The notes under the pieces were generated by a model. The model saw only the letters and a list, made by a program, of their open reading frames with translations, searched no databases and was not told where the DNA came from. A program made the position numbers and the translations under genes. A stretch of 64,000 bases of DNA from Marivita sp030148515 (GTDB lineage Bacteria; Pseudomonadota; Alphaproteobacteria; Rhodobacterales; Rhodobacteraceae): the NCBI RefSeq assembly GCF_048006345.1, contig NZ_CP180351.1, positions 3,472,001 to 3,536,000 of the forward strand, in the 5' to 3' direction. Shown here piece by piece: positions 43,065-51,705 of this stretch (positions are counted from its first letter, which is position 1; each line of letters opens with the position of its first letter).

Positions 43065-43970
43065 ATGACTGTCAGCGTAAGTTTACACCGCGATCGCTAC
43101 CCTGCCCCTTCGGCCATGCTGGAGCTGATCAAACCCGTCACATGGTTCCCGCCGATGTGGGCCTATGCGTGCGGGGCCGTGGCCTCGGGTGTGGCCATCA
43201 CCGAACATCTTGGTCTTCTGATCGTCGGCGTGATCCTCGCCGGTCCTGTGGTCTGCGGAATGAGCCAGGCCGCCAACGATTGGTGCGACCGCCATGTCGA
43301 TGCGATCAACGAACCCAATCGGCCAATTCCTTCGGGTCGCATCCCCGGACGTTGGGGCCTTTGGATTGCATTGGCGATGTCGCTCCTGTCGCTTGCCTTG
43401 GGCGCGACACTTGGAACATGGGGGTTCATTGCGACTGTTGTCGGTGTCATTGCCGCTTGGGCCTATTCCGTTGAACCGATCCGGTTGAAACGATCCGGCT
43501 GGTTTGGACCGGGTCTTGTCGGTTTGTCCTACGAGTCCCTTCCCTGGTTCACCGGCGCTGCCGTGTTGAGCCAGACGCTGCCTTCGGGGCCAATCATCCT
43601 GATCGCACTTCTTTACGGAATCGGCGCGCATGGGATCATGACGCTCAACGATTTCAAGGCGCTCGAAGGAGATGCCCAGATGGGTGTGAATTCCCTGCCC
43701 GTGACCCTTGGGCCGGAGCGTGCAGCGAAAGTTGCATGCATCATCATGCTCGTTCCCCAGATTTTCGTCATCCTTGCGCTGGCCAAATGGGGTCAATCGA
43801 CACAGGCCGCCATCATTCTTGCACTGGTCCTCGGCCAGCTTTGGGCGATGTCCGTCATGCTGAAGGACCCCAAAGCAAAAGCGCCTTGGTACAATGCAAC
43901 AGGCGTTCTGATGTATGTGTCAGGCATGATGGTCTCGGCCTTTGCCCTCCGCGGAATGGGAGTTGTCTGA
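43065..43970 (+). CDS. bchG: Geranylgeranyl bacteriochlorophyll synthase (BchG)
   Basis: 301 residues, a UbiA-type polyprenyltransferase attaching geranylgeranyl-PP to bacteriochlorophyllide a. Eight or nine membrane helices; the Asp-rich motif is NDWCDRHVDAINEPNRPIPSGR (DxxxD type), with a second, NDFKALEGDAQMGVNSLPV. Start choice: the ATG at 43065 matches family length, but it lies between two PpsR boxes and has no ribosome-binding site. An ATG at 43116 (LELIKPVTWFPP) would lie after both boxes. The stop overlaps the bch2 start. Confidence 0.95.
   Translation: MTVSVSLHRDRYPAPSAMLELIKPVTWFPPMWAYACGAVASGVAITEHLGLLIVGVILAGPVVCGMSQAANDWCDRHVDAINEPNRPIPSGRIPGRWGLWIALAMSLLSLALGATLGTWGFIATVVGVIAAWAYSVEPIRLKRSGWFGPGLVGLSYESLPWFTGAAVLSQTLPSGPIILIALLYGIGAHGIMTLNDFKALEGDAQMGVNSLPVTLGPERAAKVACIIMLVPQIFVILALAKWGQSTQAAIILALVLGQLWAMSVMLKDPKAKAPWYNATGVLMYVSGMMVSAFALRGMGVV
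43070..43087. promoter_or_regulatory. PpsR/CrtJ binding site 2, inside the bchG 5' end
   Basis: TGTCAGCGTAAGTTTACA fits TGT-N12-ACA. It starts 24 bp after site 1, the same spacing as the crtE-crtD pair. It lies within codons 2-8 of the longest bchG reading frame. Confidence 0.68.
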
Positions 43971-45250
43971 TGACCTTGGGATGGCTTGCGATTGTTCGAC
44001 TGGGTCTGGTGCAAATGGCGCTTGGTGCCATCGTCGTCCTCACCACATCCACGCTCAACCGTTTGATGGTTGTCGAACTGGCGTTGCCCGCCGTTCTGCC
44101 GGGCATGTTGGTCGGGCTGCACTACGGCATCCAGATTACACGACCTAATTGGGGGTTCCTGTCGGATAAAGGCGGCAATCGCACCCGCTGGATCTTGCGG
44201 GGCATGGTGATCCTTGGCGCTGGTGGCGTCCTCGCCGCGCTGGGCGTTGTCGAAATGGCGACCAGCTATGCAGTTGGTCTGGCGATGTCGGTTCTGGCCT
44301 ATGCATTGATCGGCCTTGGCGCAGGCGCTGCAGGCACGTCGGTCCTCGCACTTCTTGCGACAGCGACCGCGCCCCACCGCCGCGCGGCGGCTGCAACGAT
44401 CACGTGGCTGATGATGATCTTCGGCATTGCGATGACCGCCGGTGTCGTCGGGCAATTGCTTGATCCCTACACGCCCGCGGTTCTGATCGAAGTGGTTACA
44501 GGCGTCGCCCTTGCCGCGCTGGCGATCACGGTTCTTGCCACATGGCGCATCGAACGTGGTGTTGAAGCGGCACCCGAACCCGATCCCGTGCCCTTCCGCG
44601 AAGGTCTGGCCGAGGTTTGGGCAGAACCAAAAGCGCGGCTGTTCACGATCTTCGTCTTCCTGTCAATGACCGCCTACTTCATGCAGGAGCTGATCCTAGA
44701 GCCCTATGCAGGTCTCGTTTTCGGCTTCACCCCCGGCGAAAGCACAACGCTTTCGGGCATCCAGAACGGTGGGGTGTTCCTTGGCATGTTGACCGTAGGC
44801 ATCGCGGCCACCGCGCTTCGCTTTGGCTGCCTGCGCAATTGGGTGATCGGCGGTTGCCTGGGGTCGGCGGCAAGCTTGTGCGTGATCGCCATTCTGGGCG
44901 GCTACGCCCTCCCCCAGACGCTTCTGCCTGCCGTCTTTGCCCTTGGGTTCTTCAACGGCGCCTTCGCGGTCGCTGCCATCGGTTCGATGATGGCGCTGGC
45001 GGGTGAAGGCCGCGAAAAGCGCGAAGGCACCCGCATGGGCCTTTGGGGCGCGGCACAAGCGATTGCCGCCGGTTTCGGTGGCCTGACCGGCGCTGCCGCC
45101 GCCGACGTGATGCGAACCATGACCACCGACGCGCCAGCCTTTGGGGCCGTCTTTGTATTTGAAGCGGGGTTGTTCCTCTGCGCTGCCTTCATGGCATTGC
45201 GCATCATGGAAGGCAGCCCGTCACAAGCCGAACTGATCACAGGAGAGTGA
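43970..45250 (+). CDS. bch2: BCD-family (PucC-like) transporter next to bchG/bchP
   Basis: 426 residues, twelve predicted membrane helices. STLNRLMVVELALPAVLPGMLVGLHYG is the family signature also seen in LhaA. It is the counterpart of ORF428/Bch2 found between bchG and bchP in Rhodobacter. A role in bacteriochlorophyll delivery or light-harvesting complex assembly is inferred from family and place. The ATG overlaps the bchG stop; the stop is 2 bp before the bchP ATG. Confidence 0.92.
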   Translation: MTLGWLAIVRLGLVQMALGAIVVLTTSTLNRLMVVELALPAVLPGMLVGLHYGIQITRPNWGFLSDKGGNRTRWILRGMVILGAGGVLAALGVVEMATSYAVGLAMSVLAYALIGLGAGAAGTSVLALLATATAPHRRAAAATITWLMMIFGIAMTAGVVGQLLDPYTPAVLIEVVTGVALAALAITVLATWRIERGVEAAPEPDPVPFREGLAEVWAEPKARLFTIFVFLSMTAYFMQELILEPYAGLVFGFTPGESTTLSGIQNGGVFLGMLTVGIAATALRFGCLRNWVIGGCLGSAASLCVIAILGGYALPQTLLPAVFALGFFNGAFAVAAIGSMMALAGEGREKREGTRMGLWGAAQAIAAGFGGLTGAAAADVMRTMTTDAPAFGAVFVFEAGLFLCAAFMALRIMEGSPSQAELITGE

Positions 45251-45252
45251 CC

Positions 45253-46436
45253 ATGTATGATGTCGTTGTTGTGGGCGGTGGCCCGTGCGGTGCAACAGCC
45301 GCCGAGGATTTGGCCCGGTCAGGGTACAAAGTGGCGATGCTTGATCGCGAGGGCCGGATCAAACCCTGCGGCGGTGCGATTCCCCCCGCTTGATGCAGGA
45401 CTTTGACATTGGCGAAGACCAGCTTGTCGCCAAGGTAAACACTGCTCGCATGATTTCACCGACCGGGCGCCACGTCGACATCCCGATTGAAAACGGGTTT
45501 GTCGGAATGGTTGATCGCAAGGATTTTGATCCTTTCTTGCGAGACCGTGCAGTGAAAGCCGGCGCGCAGAAATTCACCGGAACGTATGTCCGCATCGAAC
45601 GCGACGCCGCTAAGAAAACGCGGTCGATCATCTACCGCGATAAGGAAACCGGCGAAGAGCGGGCGCTTGAAACCAAGCTGATTATCGGGGCGGATGGCGC
45701 CAATTCCCGCGTGGCCCGGGATGAAATTCCCGGCGGTGACAAGGTGCCATTGGTCTTTGCGTATCACGAGATCATTGCTGCCCCCGAGAAGAACGATGTC
45801 TACGATCCGATGCGCTGCGACGTGATCTATGATGGCGCGATCAGCCCGGATTTTTACGGCTGGGTGTTTCCCCACGGTGGCACAACCTCTGTCGGCATGG
45901 GGACATATGTGCAAAGCGTGAACCTCAAGGAGGCAACGGCTGCCCTGCGCGAGGCATCCGGCCTGACCCATTGCGAAACACTCCGCAAGGAAGGCGCGCC
46001 CATTCCGCTGAAGCCTCTGAACAAGTGGGATAACGGCAATGATGTTCTGGTTGCCGGCGATGCGGCAGGTGTCGTTGCGCCCTCAAGCGGCGAAGGCATT
46101 TACTACGCGATGATTTGCGGGCGTCATGCCGCCACTGCCTGCGCGGCAGCCTTGAAAACCGGCAAGGTCAAGAACCTGACACTGGCCCGCAAGCTCTTCA
46201 TGAAAGAGCACAAGATGGTCTTCCGTGTTCTGGGCCAGATGCAGGACGCCTATTACAAGAGCGACTCACGCCGGGAGCGCTTTGTCTCCCTGTGTCATGA
46301 TGTCGATGTGCAAAAGCTGACGTTTGAAGCGTATATGAACAAGAAGCTCGTGAAGGCACGGCCCCTTGCGCATTTGAAGATCGGCTTCAAGAATGCGCGT
46401 CATCTCTTGGGGCTTGTGCGGGAGACACATGTATGA
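45253..46436 (+). pseudogene. bchP: Geranylgeranyl reductase (BchP), broken by a frameshift in a C run
   Basis: Frame 1 from ATG 45253 (after AGGAGAG) reads a normal start: FAD motif VVVVGGGPCGATAAEDLA, then KPCGGAIPPA and TGA at codon 47. The rest is intact in another frame from about 45390 to 46436, beginning LMQDF-like and carrying IGADGANSRVARDEI and VAGDAAGVVAPSSGEGIYYAM. The shift falls in CCCCCC at 45382-45387. A seventh C would give GGAIPPRLMQDF and a 394-residue protein of normal length. BchP reduces the geranylgeranyl tail to phytyl. Sequencing error and true mutation are both possible. Confidence 0.9.
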
Positions 46437-46981
46437 CCCAGACGCTTATCCCGGCATGGCGCGGCGACACTCTTGAACCTGTTGAAAAGCTGGATGCTCA
46501 CATTCGTGGGCTCAAACACAAAGCGATCTCGGTGTTCGTGCTGCGCGGGGATGAGATCCTGATCCAACGGCGCGCCATGGGCAAGTATCATACCCCCGGT
46601 TTGTGGGCGAACACGTGCTGCACCCATCCGAACTGGAAAGAAAGCAGCCTCGCCTGCGCCCATCGCCGTCTGAAAGAGGAACTGGGCATCACCGACCTGA
46701 CTCTCGATTATCGGGATCGCGTCGAATACCGCGCAGATGTTGGCGGAGGCCTGATCGAACACGAAGTTGTCGATATCTTCGTGGCAGAGGTGTTCGGACC
46801 TCTAGACCTGTCCCCCAATCCCGACGAAGTCATGGCGACTCGATGGGTGCGCTATGGCGATTTGGTGCAGGACGTGGTTAAAGAGCCGAGCCGGTTTACC
46901 CCCTGGTTGCGCATTTACCTCGACACATATGCGCCACAAATCTTCGGGGAACTGGCAATTTCCTGCGTAAACCCAGCATAA
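46433..46981 (+). CDS. idi: Isopentenyl-diphosphate isomerase (Idi, type 1)
   Basis: 182 residues, Nudix-fold enzyme interconverting IPP and DMAPP. Motifs: catalytic Cys in WANTCCTHPNW, LACAHRRLKEELGI (Nudix-like) and the Glu region EYRADVGGGLIEHEVVDIF. The ATG overlaps the bchP stop (ATGA), so it ends the bchG-bch2-bchP-idi operon. It supplies the isoprenoid precursors for the geranylgeranyl tail and for carotenoids. Confidence 0.96.
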   Translation: MTQTLIPAWRGDTLEPVEKLDAHIRGLKHKAISVFVLRGDEILIQRRAMGKYHTPGLWANTCCTHPNWKESSLACAHRRLKEELGITDLTLDYRDRVEYRADVGGGLIEHEVVDIFVAEVFGPLDLSPNPDEVMATRWVRYGDLVQDVVKEPSRFTPWLRIYLDTYAPQIFGELAISCVNPA

Positions 46982-47069
46982 AATAGCCAATTTTAAACAC
47001 ATTCGCTCCTGTTTCTTGCCCTAGTCTCTCCTTAGACATTTATTTGGGGCTCGAACTGGGGAGTTTGAG

Positions 47070-48467
47070 ATGTCTGCTGCCACCGCCAGTGATCTGGAGC
47101 GGTACATGTTGGATCTCGTGAACGAGGAGCGCACAAGCCGTGGCTTGAACGCACTCGTGCTCGATAAGATCTTGAACGCGTCCGCTGATGCGCATTCCTT
47201 GTGGATGCTTGAAAATAACGTCTTCAGCCACACCGGCGTGGGGAATTCCACGCCGACGCAGAGGATGACTGCTGAAGGCTTTGATCTTTCCGGATCATGG
47301 CGCACAGCCGAGAACATCGCCGCGCAAAGCGAGCGAGGCGACGAAGGTCTGTTCGACGACGTGTATGATCTGCACCTCGCGTTGATGAACAGCCCGGGTC
47401 ACCGCGAGAATATTCTGATGCCGGACCTCGAAGTCGTTGGCATCGGCATCCAGACCGGCACCTATGACTATGGGTCCGGCAAATATTATTCGGTGATGGT
47501 CACGCAGAACTTCGCGATGACGGGCGGGCAAACCACGCCTGATGTTGTGGTTCAGAATGCACGCACGCCAGACAATACTGACACGCAGCCGGATTCTTCG
47601 GGTGTCCTGGTCGGAAATTCCACCGCCGAAAATCTTGTCGGTACGGCTCAAGATGACCGGATCACAGGGTCAGGCGGGAATGACATTCTGTCCGGTGGCG
47701 CGGGAACCGATACCGCGGTTTACATGAGCGATATGTCCAACTACGGGCTGACAATCAGCAATGGATCGATCGTGATCGAAGACCGGAGCGGGCGCGACGG
47801 GACCGATACGCTCAACAGCATCGAAATCCTCGAATTCAACGGCACAGCCTTTGAGCTCGACCGCTTCACCAATGTCAGCACGTTGACCGAAGCCGACATG
47901 ATGGCGTTCTGCGAGCTCTATGTCGCCTATTTCAACCGTGCGCCGGATTCGACCGGTTTGCTTTTCTGGGGTTCAGCCTTGGCCGACGGCATGTCGATGA
48001 ACGAAATCGCACGCCTGTTCTTTGATCAACCCGAAACGCAAGCACTCTATGGTGGGTCAAGCAGCACCGGCGATTTCGTGACTGCTGTGTATTCGAACAT
48101 TCTCGGCCGCGCGCCGGATGCCTCCGGGTTCAATTACTGGACCGGAATCCTCGACAGCGGCGCTGTGGAACGGTCCGAGTTCATCCTTGCGATGATTGAC
48201 GGGGCCAAGGCGGCCAGCGGAAGCGCCGCCGATGCGCAGTATCTCGAAACCAAGGCGGAAATCGGCGCGTACTATGCCGTTGTCAATGGCTTGAACAATG
48301 TCAGCGTCGCCAGTGCTGCCATGCAGGCCTTTGACGGCACCATCGCATCGGTTGTCGAAGCCAAGGACCTGATCGACGATCACGCTGCTTTGGTCGACAC
48401 CGTCCAAGGATCCGAATTCACGATGAGCGTGATCGGTCTCGTGGACGATGCGCTGGATTGGATTTGA
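47070..48467 (+). CDS. Secreted CAP-domain protein with RTX-like repeat and DUF4214
   Basis: 465 residues, no N-terminal signal peptide. A CAP/SCP domain covers about 5-150 (NEERTSRGLNALVLD, FSHTGVG, RTAENIAAQ, NSPGHRENILMPDLEVVGIG). A short calcium-binding RTX-like stretch follows at about 188-215 (TAQDDRITGSGGNDILSGGAG), then a DUF4214 region at about 275-400 (YVAYFNRAPDSTGLLFWG and YSNILGRAPDASGFNYW). The RTX element suggests type I secretion. It has no known link to photosynthesis yet lies inside the cluster between idi and dxs. Its role is unknown. Confidence 0.85.
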   Translation: MSAATASDLERYMLDLVNEERTSRGLNALVLDKILNASADAHSLWMLENNVFSHTGVGNSTPTQRMTAEGFDLSGSWRTAENIAAQSERGDEGLFDDVYDLHLALMNSPGHRENILMPDLEVVGIGIQTGTYDYGSGKYYSVMVTQNFAMTGGQTTPDVVVQNARTPDNTDTQPDSSGVLVGNSTAENLVGTAQDDRITGSGGNDILSGGAGTDTAVYMSDMSNYGLTISNGSIVIEDRSGRDGTDTLNSIEILEFNGTAFELDRFTNVSTLTEADMMAFCELYVAYFNRAPDSTGLLFWGSALADGMSMNEIARLFFDQPETQALYGGSSSTGDFVTAVYSNILGRAPDASGFNYWTGILDSGAVERSEFILAMIDGAKAASGSAADAQYLETKAEIGAYYAVVNGLNNVSVASAAMQAFDGTIASVVEAKDLIDDHAALVDTVQGSEFTMSVIGLVDDALDWI

Positions 48468-48470
48468 CGC

Positions 48471-50396
48471 TCACGCGCCTTTCGTGAGCGGCACAACCTT
48501 TCCGTCGCTGGACGTGAGAGACACGGCCATCTTGTAAAGGTCGAAGCGGGTCATGCCCGCATCGGCATACATCTCGTCCGGTGACGCCTGATCGATGAAG
48601 CGGTCAGGCAAAGTCACAGTCCGGATCTTTAACCCGCGATCCAGTACACCACGATCTGCCAGTTCATGCAGAACCATCGCGCCAAAGCCGCCCCGTGAAC
48701 CCTGTTCGACCGTAATCAAGGCGTCATGTGTTCTGGCAAGTTTCAGGATCAGATCGATGTCCAGCGGCTTGGCAAAACGCGCATCCGCAATCGTCACACT
48801 GACTCCATCCTTCTCGAGCAGGCGGGTGGCCGCTTCGACCTCCGCCAGATGTGCGCCAAAGCTCAGAAAGGCAACGCCACTTCCCTCTTGCAAGACACGG
48901 CCCTTGCCGATCTCCAGCACTTCTCCACGCTCCGGCATTTCGACACCGTTGCCCGACCCGCGCGGATAGCGAAACGCGATAGGGCCGCTATCATGTGCAA
49001 CAGCGGTTGCGACCATGTGCTTGAGTTCGGCTTCATCGGCCGCTGCCATCACTGTCATGTTGGGCAAAGCTGCAAGATACCCGACATCGAACGACCCAGC
49101 ATGGGTGGCACCATCGGCACCGACCAATCCAGCACGGTCGATTGCAAAACGTACAGGCAAATTCTGCAAGGCAACATCGTGAACGATTTGGTCATAGCCC
49201 CTTTGCAGGAAGGTCGAGTAGATCGCGCAGAACGGTTTAAGTCCGGACGCAGCCATCGCGGCCGAGAAAGTGACCGCATGCTGTTCCGCAATCCCCACGT
49301 CGAACACGCGCGAGGGAAAACGGTCGGCAAGGATGTCGATCCCTGTTCCACCGGGCATGGCGGCCGTTACGCCGACAATATTCGGATCGCGCGCGGCTTC
49401 CTCGGTCAGCGCGTCGCCAAACACCTTGGTGTAACTGGGCGCGTTGGGCTTCGACTTGGCTTGGGCGCCCGATTCCACGTCGAATTTCGACACGCCGTGG
49501 TATTTGTCGGCACTGTTTTCGGCGGGGGCATAGCCCTTGCCTTTGACCGTGCAGCAATGGATGAGAACCGGACCCGTTGCACGCGCACGCGCGGCACGCA
49601 GAACGGGCAAAAGCTGGCCCATGTCGTGACCGTTGATCGGGCCGATGTATTCGAAACCCAATTCTTCAAACAGCGTACCTGACCCTTGCAGGTTCCCGGT
49701 CACAAGCTGGCGGGCGCGTTTGGCCCCCTCGCGCATTGGTGCCGGCAGCGCAGCCTCGAACCCTTCGGCAAGCGATTTCACCTTGGCCAGAGGTTCATTG
49801 GCATACATGCGGCTCAGGTAGGATGACATGGCGCCAACCGGGGGCGCGATGCTCATTTCGTTGTCATTGAGGATGACAAACAGTCTGCGGCCTTCGTGGC
49901 CCGCGTTGTTCATCGCTTCATAGGCCATGCCAGCGCTGATCGAACCGTCACCGATCACGGCAATCGAGTCACCGGTCGGGCGACCCATGTCGCGGCCAAC
50001 AGCAAAACCGAGGGCGGCAGAGATCGACGTGGACGAGTGTGCGGCACCAAAGGGGTCGTATTCCGACTCGCTCCGCTTGGTGAAGCCGGACAGACCGTCC
50101 TTCTGACGCAGAGTTTTCATCCGGTCGCGGCGTCCGGTTAGAATTTTGTGAGGATAGCACTGATGCCCGACATCCCAGATCAACTTGTCCATCGGCGTGT
50201 TGAACACCGCATGGATGGCGACCGTCAATTCAACCACTCCGAGGCTCGACCCGAGATGCCCTCCCGTTTGCGAGACGGCGGAAATGACTTCGGACCGCAC
50301 TTCATGCGCAACCTTCGTCAGCGTGGCATCGTCCATGCGTCGCAGATCAGCAGGTCCGGCAACCCGATCAAGATTGGGAGTAAGGGAATGTGTCAT
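48471..50396 (-). CDS. dxs: 1-deoxy-D-xylulose-5-phosphate synthase (Dxs)
   Basis: 641 residues from the ATG at 50396, preceded by GAGGAG. First enzyme of the MEP isoprenoid route, joining pyruvate and glyceraldehyde-3-phosphate with TPP. TPP/Mg motif GDGSISAGMAYEAMNNAG at about 150-167; DVGHQCYPHKILTGR at about 68-82; the transketolase motif DRAGLVGADGATHAG. It follows pufC in the same direction, separated by 191 bp of strong hairpins, so read-through is probably limited. A second dxs elsewhere is likely in this group. Confidence 0.97.
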   Translation of the reverse strand: MTHSLTPNLDRVAGPADLRRMDDATLTKVAHEVRSEVISAVSQTGGHLGSSLGVVELTVAIHAVFNTPMDKLIWDVGHQCYPHKILTGRRDRMKTLRQKDGLSGFTKRSESEYDPFGAAHSSTSISAALGFAVGRDMGRPTGDSIAVIGDGSISAGMAYEAMNNAGHEGRRLFVILNDNEMSIAPPVGAMSSYLSRMYANEPLAKVKSLAEGFEAALPAPMREGAKRARQLVTGNLQGSGTLFEELGFEYIGPINGHDMGQLLPVLRAARARATGPVLIHCCTVKGKGYAPAENSADKYHGVSKFDVESGAQAKSKPNAPSYTKVFGDALTEEAARDPNIVGVTAAMPGGTGIDILADRFPSRVFDVGIAEQHAVTFSAAMAASGLKPFCAIYSTFLQRGYDQIVHDVALQNLPVRFAIDRAGLVGADGATHAGSFDVGYLAALPNMTVMAAADEAELKHMVATAVAHDSGPIAFRYPRGSGNGVEMPERGEVLEIGKGRVLQEGSGVAFLSFGAHLAEVEAATRLLEKDGVSVTIADARFAKPLDIDLILKLARTHDALITVEQGSRGGFGAMVLHELADRGVLDRGLKIRTVTLPDRFIDQASPDEMYADAGMTRFDLYKMAVSLTSSDGKVVPLTKGA

Positions 50397-50427
50397 CTGG
50401 CAGTCTCCTCGGGGACAGAGGGAAGAA

Positions 50428-50467
50428 GGCGTCACGTTTGCCAGGGGGTGCCTAGAAACGTGACGCC
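50428..50467 (-). terminator. Perfect 12-bp hairpin between pufC and dxs
   Basis: GGCGTCACGTTT (50428-50439) and AAACGTGACGCC (50456-50467) pair exactly over 12 bp with a 16-nt loop. On the minus strand a TTCTTCC stretch follows. It lies 32 bp before the dxs ATG. It may be a terminator for the puf transcript or a 3'-end stabiliser. Confidence 0.6.
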
Positions 50468-50512
50468 AGTTCCTGTAGCCAACAGGAAGGGAACCGGGGT
50501 GTTGAGCCCCGT

Positions 50513-50550
50513 ATCCGGTTTTGCGTTTTGGGAACCTGTCAAAACCGGAT
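50513..50550 (-). terminator. Perfect 11-bp hairpin after pufC
   Basis: ATCCGGTTTTG (50513-50523) pairs exactly with CAAAACCGGAT (50540-50550) around a 16-nt loop. It lies 38 bp past the pufC stop. Two smaller hairpins follow toward dxs (TTCCTGT/ACAGGAA at 50470-50488 and CGGGG/CCCCG near 50495-50511). The first lacks a clean U-tract, so RNA stabilisation is as likely as termination. Confidence 0.55.
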
Positions 50551-50587
50551 CTGGCGGATGGTCAGGGCAGCGAACCGCCCAGACCCA

Positions 50588-51703
50588 TCATTCGTAAACA
50601 GGCGCACCTGTCGTTGCGAGCTCGGGCCAGTCAGCGATGACATTCGTCCCTTGCAGCGGTTGCTGGTAGCCCTTGTGGCAGGTTTTGCAGGCGGCTTTCG
50701 GCGCGTCGGCAAAGACCGGACCAAGGCGTTCCGGCGGATACACATCCTCGAGCGGTACGAGGTACTCGTTGTTGATTTCCTGAACCATGCCGATGCCCAG
50801 CTGTTCGGTTGACCATTGCGGGGTCACCTGCTCGGGGTCATAGAACGCGCGGCTGTTGTGACAGAACACGCAGTTCACACCCAGAGAGTTGGACACATAG
50901 TTCATCAGGCTGAACGTGCGTTCCGTGTCCTGCCAAGTGGTGACACCCTCTTCAGACGGGTATTCGGCGACATGGGCTTCGAGGTTGTGAACCCCGATGC
51001 GACCGTAATCCAGCAGGAACGTCTCCAAAGCATCAGACGGGAGAGACGTGTACTGGCTTTGCACCGTCACCCTGTTCTGAACCGCCGCCCAACCGCCGGC
51101 TGCTTCATTGACGGACCCCATCTTGAACCAGATATCCGACGGCACGTTCTGGCCACGGTGGCAGGTGTAGCAAGTCACACCTACTGTTTTGTTGGCGTTG
51201 ACGTGACCATCCCAGCCTTCGTTGATGGTCTGGGTCATCTGGATCATCCGACGGGCGACAACCTTGGTGTAAAGATCATCGTTGCCGTATTCTTCGACGT
51301 CCACGTCACCATGGCAGTAGGCACAGCCCTGATCCGGGGCAACCCAATCCGTCATGGCCAGCATGAGGCGATTGAAGTTGTCTTCGGTCAGATCGCCCAG
51401 CACCTGAACGTTCTGGTAGATGTCCCGCGCCAGTGGCTCGCCACCTTCCGGCACATAGGGTGCCTCGGTGTACATGACTTCGATGGACGGGTCCGGTGTC
51501 CGCACCTCACGCACGAATTCCGGCCGTGACATCCCCGTTCCGCGTGGACCGGATTGCAGGCTTTCGGTTTTGAAGGGCTGGCCGACCACCACGAGGAACG
51601 CAGCGACTGTAACAGCTACCCCCACAGCTCCGATGAGGATCGCCGGACCGTAGATGTTGGTCGGGTTCTCATTGTTCCATTTATCGAACCATTTGGGAAA
51701 CAT
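50588..51703 (-). CDS. pufC: Reaction-centre tetraheme cytochrome c subunit (PufC)
   Basis: 371 residues. One N-terminal membrane anchor (GPAILIGAVGVAVTVAAFLV, about 20-40) leads to a periplasmic domain with four CxxCH hemes: CAYCH, CYTCH, CVFCH and CKTCH. It passes electrons from cytochrome c2 to the special pair. The N-terminus lacks a lipobox Cys, so the anchor is a retained helix. Its presence in place of pufX after pufM is the roseobacter arrangement. Confidence 0.97.
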   Translation of the reverse strand: MFPKWFDKWNNENPTNIYGPAILIGAVGVAVTVAAFLVVVGQPFKTESLQSGPRGTGMSRPEFVREVRTPDPSIEVMYTEAPYVPEGGEPLARDIYQNVQVLGDLTEDNFNRLMLAMTDWVAPDQGCAYCHGDVDVEEYGNDDLYTKVVARRMIQMTQTINEGWDGHVNANKTVGVTCYTCHRGQNVPSDIWFKMGSVNEAAGGWAAVQNRVTVQSQYTSLPSDALETFLLDYGRIGVHNLEAHVAEYPSEEGVTTWQDTERTFSLMNYVSNSLGVNCVFCHNSRAFYDPEQVTPQWSTEQLGIGMVQEINNEYLVPLEDVYPPERLGPVFADAPKAACKTCHKGYQQPLQGTNVIADWPELATTGAPVYE

Positions 51704-51705
51704 GA

